DNA from: Mangrovimicrobium sp033283385 | Lineage (GTDB): Bacteria > Pseudomonadota > Gammaproteobacteria > Pseudomonadales > Halieaceae | Direction: 5' to 3' | DNA length: 64,000 nucleotides | NCBI GenBank assembly: GCA_033283385.1 | Contig: JAWMQQ010000001.1 | Span: 1-64,000, forward strand | Shown here: positions 60,577-64,000 of the stretch, piece after piece | Layout: every line of letters starts with the position of its first letter | Position numbering within the stretch: position 1 is the stretch's first letter | Translations under genes and position numbers: made by a program | Notes under the pieces: generated by a model | Told to the model about the DNA's origin: nothing | Seen by the model: the letters and a program-made list of their open reading frames with translations, nothing else | Database searches by the model: none

Positions 60577-61631
60577 GGCTTGCGCTTGTCTCGCGGCGTG
60601 TCCAGTGGGGTGGCGCGGTCCTCGTGGACCTCGTAGGCCTCGACGATGCGCTGCACCAGCGGGTGGCGCACCACGTCCTTGTTGACGAACCAGGTGAAGC
60701 TGATGCCTTCCACGTCGTGCAGGATATTGCCGGCGTGGGTGAGCCCGGACTGGGCGCCGCGCGGCAGGTCGATCTGGGTGGCGTCGCCGGTGATCACCGC
60801 GGTGGAGCCGAAGCCGATGCGGGTGAGGAACATCTTCATCTGCTCGCGGGTGGTGTTCTGCGCCTCGTCGAGGATGATGAAGGCGTTGTTCAGGGTGCGC
60901 CCGCGCATGAAGGCCAGCGGGGCGACCTCGATGATGTTGCGCTCGATGAACTTGTTGACGGTGTCGAAGCCCAGCATCTCGTACAGGGCGTCGTACAGCG
61001 GCCGCAGGTAGGGGTCGATCTTCTGCGCCAGGTCGCCGGGCAGGAAGCCGAGCTTCTCGCCGGCTTCCACCGCCGGGCGCACCAGCAGGATGCGCCGCAC
61101 GCGCTCTTCCAGCAGCGCCTCCACGGCACAGGCAACCGCGAGGTAGGTCTTGCCGGTACCGGCGGGGCCGATGCCGAAGTTGATGTCACAGTGCTTGATC
61201 GCGCGCACATAGCCCTGCTGGTTCTTGCCGCGTGGCTTCACCGAGGCGCGCTTGGTGCGGATCACCTGGATCGCTTCCACCGGGGCGTCGCCGTTGGCGT
61301 TCTCGGCCAGGTGCTCGATGCCCGATTGCTGCAGGTGCAGGTGCAGGGACTCCGGGGACAGGCCCACGCCCTGGCAGATTTCCGCGTAGAGCTCGATCAG
61401 CAGCTGGCGCGCGGCAACCACGTTGACCGTGGGGCCGGTGATCTGGAACTGGTTGCCGCGATTGTCGATGCGGATGCCCAGGCGCTCCTCGATCTGCCGC
61501 AGGTGGCCGTCCAGCTGGCCGCAGAGCATGGCCAGATGACGCGGGTCATTGGGTTCAAGAGTGAGGTGCTGTGTCGTCGCCGGCTGCGCAGCCGGGCTCT
61601 GTGAAGGAGGTTCGTCAGTCAAACTGGTCAA
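60573..61631 (-). CDS. ybeZ: PhoH-like ATPase (352 aa)
   Basis: A cytoplasmic PhoH-family ATPase, the usual partner of YbeY. The Walker A motif is NFGIGPAGTGKTYLAVACAV, Walker B is NAFIILDEAQNTT, and TRIGFGSTAVITGDATQIDLP is the family signature. An N-terminal KH-like segment (LEERLGIRIDNRGNQFQITG type) precedes it. The start at 61631 gives a slightly longer N-terminus than usual; LTLEPNDPRHLAMLCGQ marks the conserved beginning. Confidence 0.95.
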   Translation of the reverse strand: MTSLTDEPPSQSPAAQPATTQHLTLEPNDPRHLAMLCGQLDGHLRQIEERLGIRIDNRGNQFQITGPTVNVVAARQLLIELYAEICQGVGLSPESLHLHLQQSGIEHLAENANGDAPVEAIQVIRTKRASVKPRGKNQQGYVRAIKHCDINFGIGPAGTGKTYLAVACAVEALLEERVRRILLVRPAVEAGEKLGFLPGDLAQKIDPYLRPLYDALYEMLGFDTVNKFIERNIIEVAPLAFMRGRTLNNAFIILDEAQNTTREQMKMFLTRIGFGSTAVITGDATQIDLPRGAQSGLTHAGNILHDVEGISFTWFVNKDVVRHPLVQRIVEAYEVHEDRATPLDTPRDKRKP

Positions 61632-61686
61632 TGGGCCGCATGGGCAGTCGATGTAAGTTTCAAGGATATACCGGAATCAGCCAGCG

Positions 61687-63030
61687 TCAACCGGCTTCCG
61701 CGGTCGCGCAGAGCACGCCGCGCAGCGAATTCGGCAGTGCGTCGAGGATATCGACGCGGGCGAACTGGCCGATCAGCGAGAGATCCGCACAGGGGAAGTT
61801 CACCACGCGGTTGTTCTCCGTGCGGCCCTGCAGCTGGCCGGGGTCTTTTTTCGACACGCCGGTCACCAGGATGCGCTGCTCGCTGCCCACCATGCGCCGG
61901 CTGATCGCCTGCGCCTGCTGGTTGATGCGCCCCTGCAGGATCTGCAGGCGCTGCTTTTTCACCTCCTCGGGGGTGTCGTCGGGCAGTTCCGAGGCCGGGG
62001 TGCCGGGGCGGGCGCTGTAGACGAAGCTGAAGGATGCGTCGAAGCCGATCTCCTCGATCAGCTTCATGGTGGCGGTGAAGTCCGCCTCGCTCTCACCGGG
62101 GAAGCCGACGATGAAGTCCGAGGAGATGCTGATGTCCGGGCGGATCTTGCGCAGCTGGCGGATCTTCGCCTTGTACTCCAGGGCGGTGTGGCCGCGCTTC
62201 ATCGCCGCCAGCACCTTGTCCGAGCCGCTCTGCACCGGCAGGTGCAGGTGGTCGACCAGCTGCGGGATGCTCGCGTAGGCCTCGATCAGCGCGTCCGAGA
62301 ACTCCACCGGGTGGGAGGTGGTGTAGCGAATGCGCTCGATGCCGGGCACCCGGGCGACGAAGTGCAGCAGCTCGGCGAAATCGGCGATCTCGCCCTCGTG
62401 GGTCTGCCCGCGGTAGGCGTTGACGTTCTGGCCCAGCAGGTTCACTTCCTTCACCCCGCCGGCGGCCAGGTGGGCCACCTCGGCGATCACGTCGTCCAGC
62501 GGGCGCGAGACCTCCTCGCCGCGGGTGTAGGGCACCACGCAGAAGGTGCAATACTTGGAACAGCCTTCCATCACCGAGACGAAGGCGCTGGGGCCCTCGA
62601 CCTTGGGCTCGGGCAGGCGGTCGAATTTCTCGATCTCGGGGAAGCTGACATCCACCACCAGGGTGCCGCCCGGCCCGCGCTGCTCCAGCATCTGCGGCAA
62701 CCGGTGCAGGGTCTGGGGGCCGAACACGAGGTCCACGTAGGGGGCGCGCTCGGCGATGGCGGCGCCCTCCTGGCTGGCCACGCAGCCGCCGACACCGATC
62801 ACCAGGTCCGGCTTCTTCTGCTTCAGGCGCTTCCAGCGGCCCAGCTGGTGGAATACCTTCTCCTGAGCTTTTTCCCTTATAGAACAGGTATTTAGCAGCA
62901 GGACATCGGCCTCTTCCGGGTTGTCCGTCGGGGTCAGGCCATGGGACTCGCCCAGCAGGTCGCGCATACGAGCGGAGTCGTATTCGTTCATCTGGCAGCC
63001 GTGGGTCTGGATGTAGAGTTTCCTGCTCAC
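61687..63030 (-). CDS. miaB: tRNA-2-methylthio-N6-dimethylallyladenosine synthase MiaB (447 aa)
   Basis: A radical SAM enzyme that adds the methylthio group to i6A37 of tRNA. The N-terminal domain carries the three cysteines of the auxiliary cluster (THGCQMNEYDS, LLNTCSIREKA, GVGGCVASQEG). The radical SAM motif is EGCSKYCTFCVVPYTRGEE (C-x3-C-x2-C). A TRAM domain ends the protein (ILVTGVSKKDPGQLQGRTE). The gene is full length and followed 55 bp later by the phoH-like gene. Confidence 0.96.
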   Translation of the reverse strand: MSRKLYIQTHGCQMNEYDSARMRDLLGESHGLTPTDNPEEADVLLLNTCSIREKAQEKVFHQLGRWKRLKQKKPDLVIGVGGCVASQEGAAIAERAPYVDLVFGPQTLHRLPQMLEQRGPGGTLVVDVSFPEIEKFDRLPEPKVEGPSAFVSVMEGCSKYCTFCVVPYTRGEEVSRPLDDVIAEVAHLAAGGVKEVNLLGQNVNAYRGQTHEGEIADFAELLHFVARVPGIERIRYTTSHPVEFSDALIEAYASIPQLVDHLHLPVQSGSDKVLAAMKRGHTALEYKAKIRQLRKIRPDISISSDFIVGFPGESEADFTATMKLIEEIGFDASFSFVYSARPGTPASELPDDTPEEVKKQRLQILQGRINQQAQAISRRMVGSEQRILVTGVSKKDPGQLQGRTENNRVVNFPCADLSLIGQFARVDILDALPNSLRGVLCATAEAG

Positions 63031-63225
63031 TGTCTCGGTTTGCTGTCCGGCTGTGACCGGAGTAGTCTGCGAAAAGGGAGCGGATTATACAGATTCACCG
63101 CCGCGAAACCTAGACCGGACGCGGCCCGCGCTCTGGTAATTCGCGCCCATGGTGGTAAGATTGCCGCCCCCTGAAATCCCGCGGTCGCCGGCGCCTGAAG
63201 CCGCACACCGCCCATCGAGGAGTCC

Positions 63226-63576
63226 ATGCCAGCCCAACCCGTTTATAAAGTGATCTTCCAGAACGGCAGCCAGGTGTTCGAGGTGTTTGCCCGGGCGATC
63301 TACCAGAGCGATATGTGGGGCTTTATCGAGGTGGAGGAGTTCGTCTTCGGTGAGCGCTCGCAGATCCTGGTGGACCCCAGCGAGGAAAAACTGAAAAGCG
63401 AGTTCAGTGGCGTGATCCGCAGCTACATCCCGCTGCAGTCCATTATCCGCATCGACGAGGTGGATAAAGAGGGCTCGGCGCGGGTTTCCGATGTGAAACC
63501 CGCCACCCCGGGAAGCAATGTCACCAGCTTCCCCCTGCCCGGCGGCATTCCGCCGCAGTCGGGCTCAGAGGAGTAA
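63226..63576 (+). CDS. DUF1820 family protein (116 aa)
   Basis: A conserved small cytoplasmic protein of gammaproteobacteria. The family pattern is VYKVIFQNGSQVFEVFARAI followed by SDMWGFIEVEEFVFGE and SYIPLQSIIRIDEVDKEG. The role is unknown. The last 30 residues are a proline and glycine-rich tail (PATPGSNVTSFPLPGG). GAGGAG at 63216-63221 is the ribosome binding site. It is divergent from miaB. Confidence 0.9.
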   Translation: MPAQPVYKVIFQNGSQVFEVFARAIYQSDMWGFIEVEEFVFGERSQILVDPSEEKLKSEFSGVIRSYIPLQSIIRIDEVDKEGSARVSDVKPATPGSNVTSFPLPGGIPPQSGSEE

Positions 63577-63612
63577 CGCCCCCGCCGCCGCGGTAACGCG
63601 GCTGCAGCAACC

Positions 63613-64000
63613 CTATCCCAGCCGCTGCCTGACGGTAGCCAGCTTGACGCACAGCGCAAATACCTCGGCAGTCGCCTTCACGTCCTCCAGCGAGGGAAAG
63701 CTCGGCGCCAGGCGGATGTTGCTGTCCTCGGGGTCGTCGCCGTAGGGGAAGGTCGCGCCGGCGGGGGTGAGGGCCACGCCGATGTCCGCGGCCAGCTTCA
63801 CCACTTGCTGCGCCAGTCCCGGGCGGGTGTTGAAGGAGATGAAGTAGCCGCCGCGCGGGGACAGCCACTCGCCCATGCCGGTGCCCGCCAGCTGTTCTTC
63901 CAGGATATCCAACACCGCCTCGAAGCGCGGGCGCAGCAGTTCCGCGTGCTTTTCCATGTGCGCGGCCAGGGTGTCGGCATCGCGCAGGAAGCGCACGTGG
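63613..64000 (-). CDS. Class I/II PLP-dependent aminotransferase, C-terminal part (cut by window end)
   Basis: Only the last 129 or so residues are in the window; the gene continues beyond 64000. The visible part is the C-terminal small domain: RPRFEAVLDILEEQLAGTGM, then LSPRGGYFISFNTRPGLAQQ, VALTPAGATFPYGDDPEDSN and IRLAPSFPSLEDVKATAEV, with the arginine that binds the substrate carboxylate in NIRLAPS. The style recalls the AspT-like aspartate aminotransferase group, but the PLP lysine is outside the window, so only the fold is sure. Confidence 0.85.
   Translation of the reverse strand, partial: HVRFLRDADTLAAHMEKHAELLRPRFEAVLDILEEQLAGTGMGEWLSPRGGYFISFNTRPGLAQQVVKLAADIGVALTPAGATFPYGDDPEDSNIRLAPSFPSLEDVKATAEVFALCVKLATVRQRLG

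Noticed and set aside
63577..63612. Terminator hairpin between the DUF1820 and aminotransferase genes
   Set aside because: GCCGCG and CGCGGC can pair, but there is no T-run on either side, so a terminator cannot be supported.

Overview
The window is high-GC chromosomal DNA of a gammaproteobacterium. The housekeeping block at the right end (miaB, phoH, ybeY, corC, lnt, leuS, lptE, holA), two large TonB-dependent receptors, and fatty-acid and ring-cleavage type oxidative genes fit a marine heterotroph of the Halieaceae/Cellvibrionales type. This placement is inference from gene content; there is no rRNA or other phylogenetic marker here.

Layout. (1) Positions 1 to about 7400 are the distal part of a chromosomal integron: a row of one-gene cassettes, all read rightwards, separated by attC sites of several sequence families. 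In 13 cassettes the 7-mer at the cassette start is the exact reverse complement of the R'' 7-mer at its end, which is diagnostic. The cargo is small: membrane proteins, lipoproteins, an NfeD-like protein, a TonB-C-like protein, a cytidine deaminase-like protein and unknowns. The sites degenerate to the right. The integrase should lie left of the window. (2) 7000-8520 is a decayed zone with truncated acetyltransferase and isomerase genes. (3) 8517-19767 is ordinary chromosome, mostly rightward: an HExxH membrane protein, a PhyH dioxygenase, a DUF1643 protein, a periplasmic rhodanese, a DUF6356-acetyltransferase fusion, a GFA protein, a VOC protein, YaiI, thiopurine methyltransferase, a NYN protein, an esterase and an SMP-30-like protein. 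(4) 19795-35313 is a catabolic region around an AraC-type regulator. It holds TonB receptor, acyl-CoA ligase and SDR (leftward); iron alcohol dehydrogenase, thioesterase and HMG-CoA reductase (rightward); acyl-CoA dehydrogenase, FadB-like enzyme, APH-type kinase and Usp (leftward). A shared operator-like motif lies in front of three of these units. (5) 35416-38841 holds imuB with its own LexA box, a lipoprotein, a macrodomain protein and an OsmC protein. (6) 39142-51508 is a second catabolic island: TauD/TfdA dioxygenase, amidohydrolase, TonB receptor, SDR, Baeyer-Villiger monooxygenase, two Rieske oxygenase alpha subunits and a LuxR-type regulator. A conserved 28-bp element lies at equal distance in front of the first and last units. 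(7) 51779-53444 holds imuA, again with its own LexA box, and a periplasmic methyltransferase. (8) 53501-63030 is the conserved housekeeping block on the minus strand, followed by a DUF1820 gene and the end of an aminotransferase gene.

Five clusters of REP-like inverted repeats (unit GTAGGAGCCTGCTACGCAGG and variants) lie between genes at 28.8, 33.1, 36.9, 37.7 and 57.6 kb. No tRNA, rRNA, CRISPR array, prophage or complete insertion sequence was seen.
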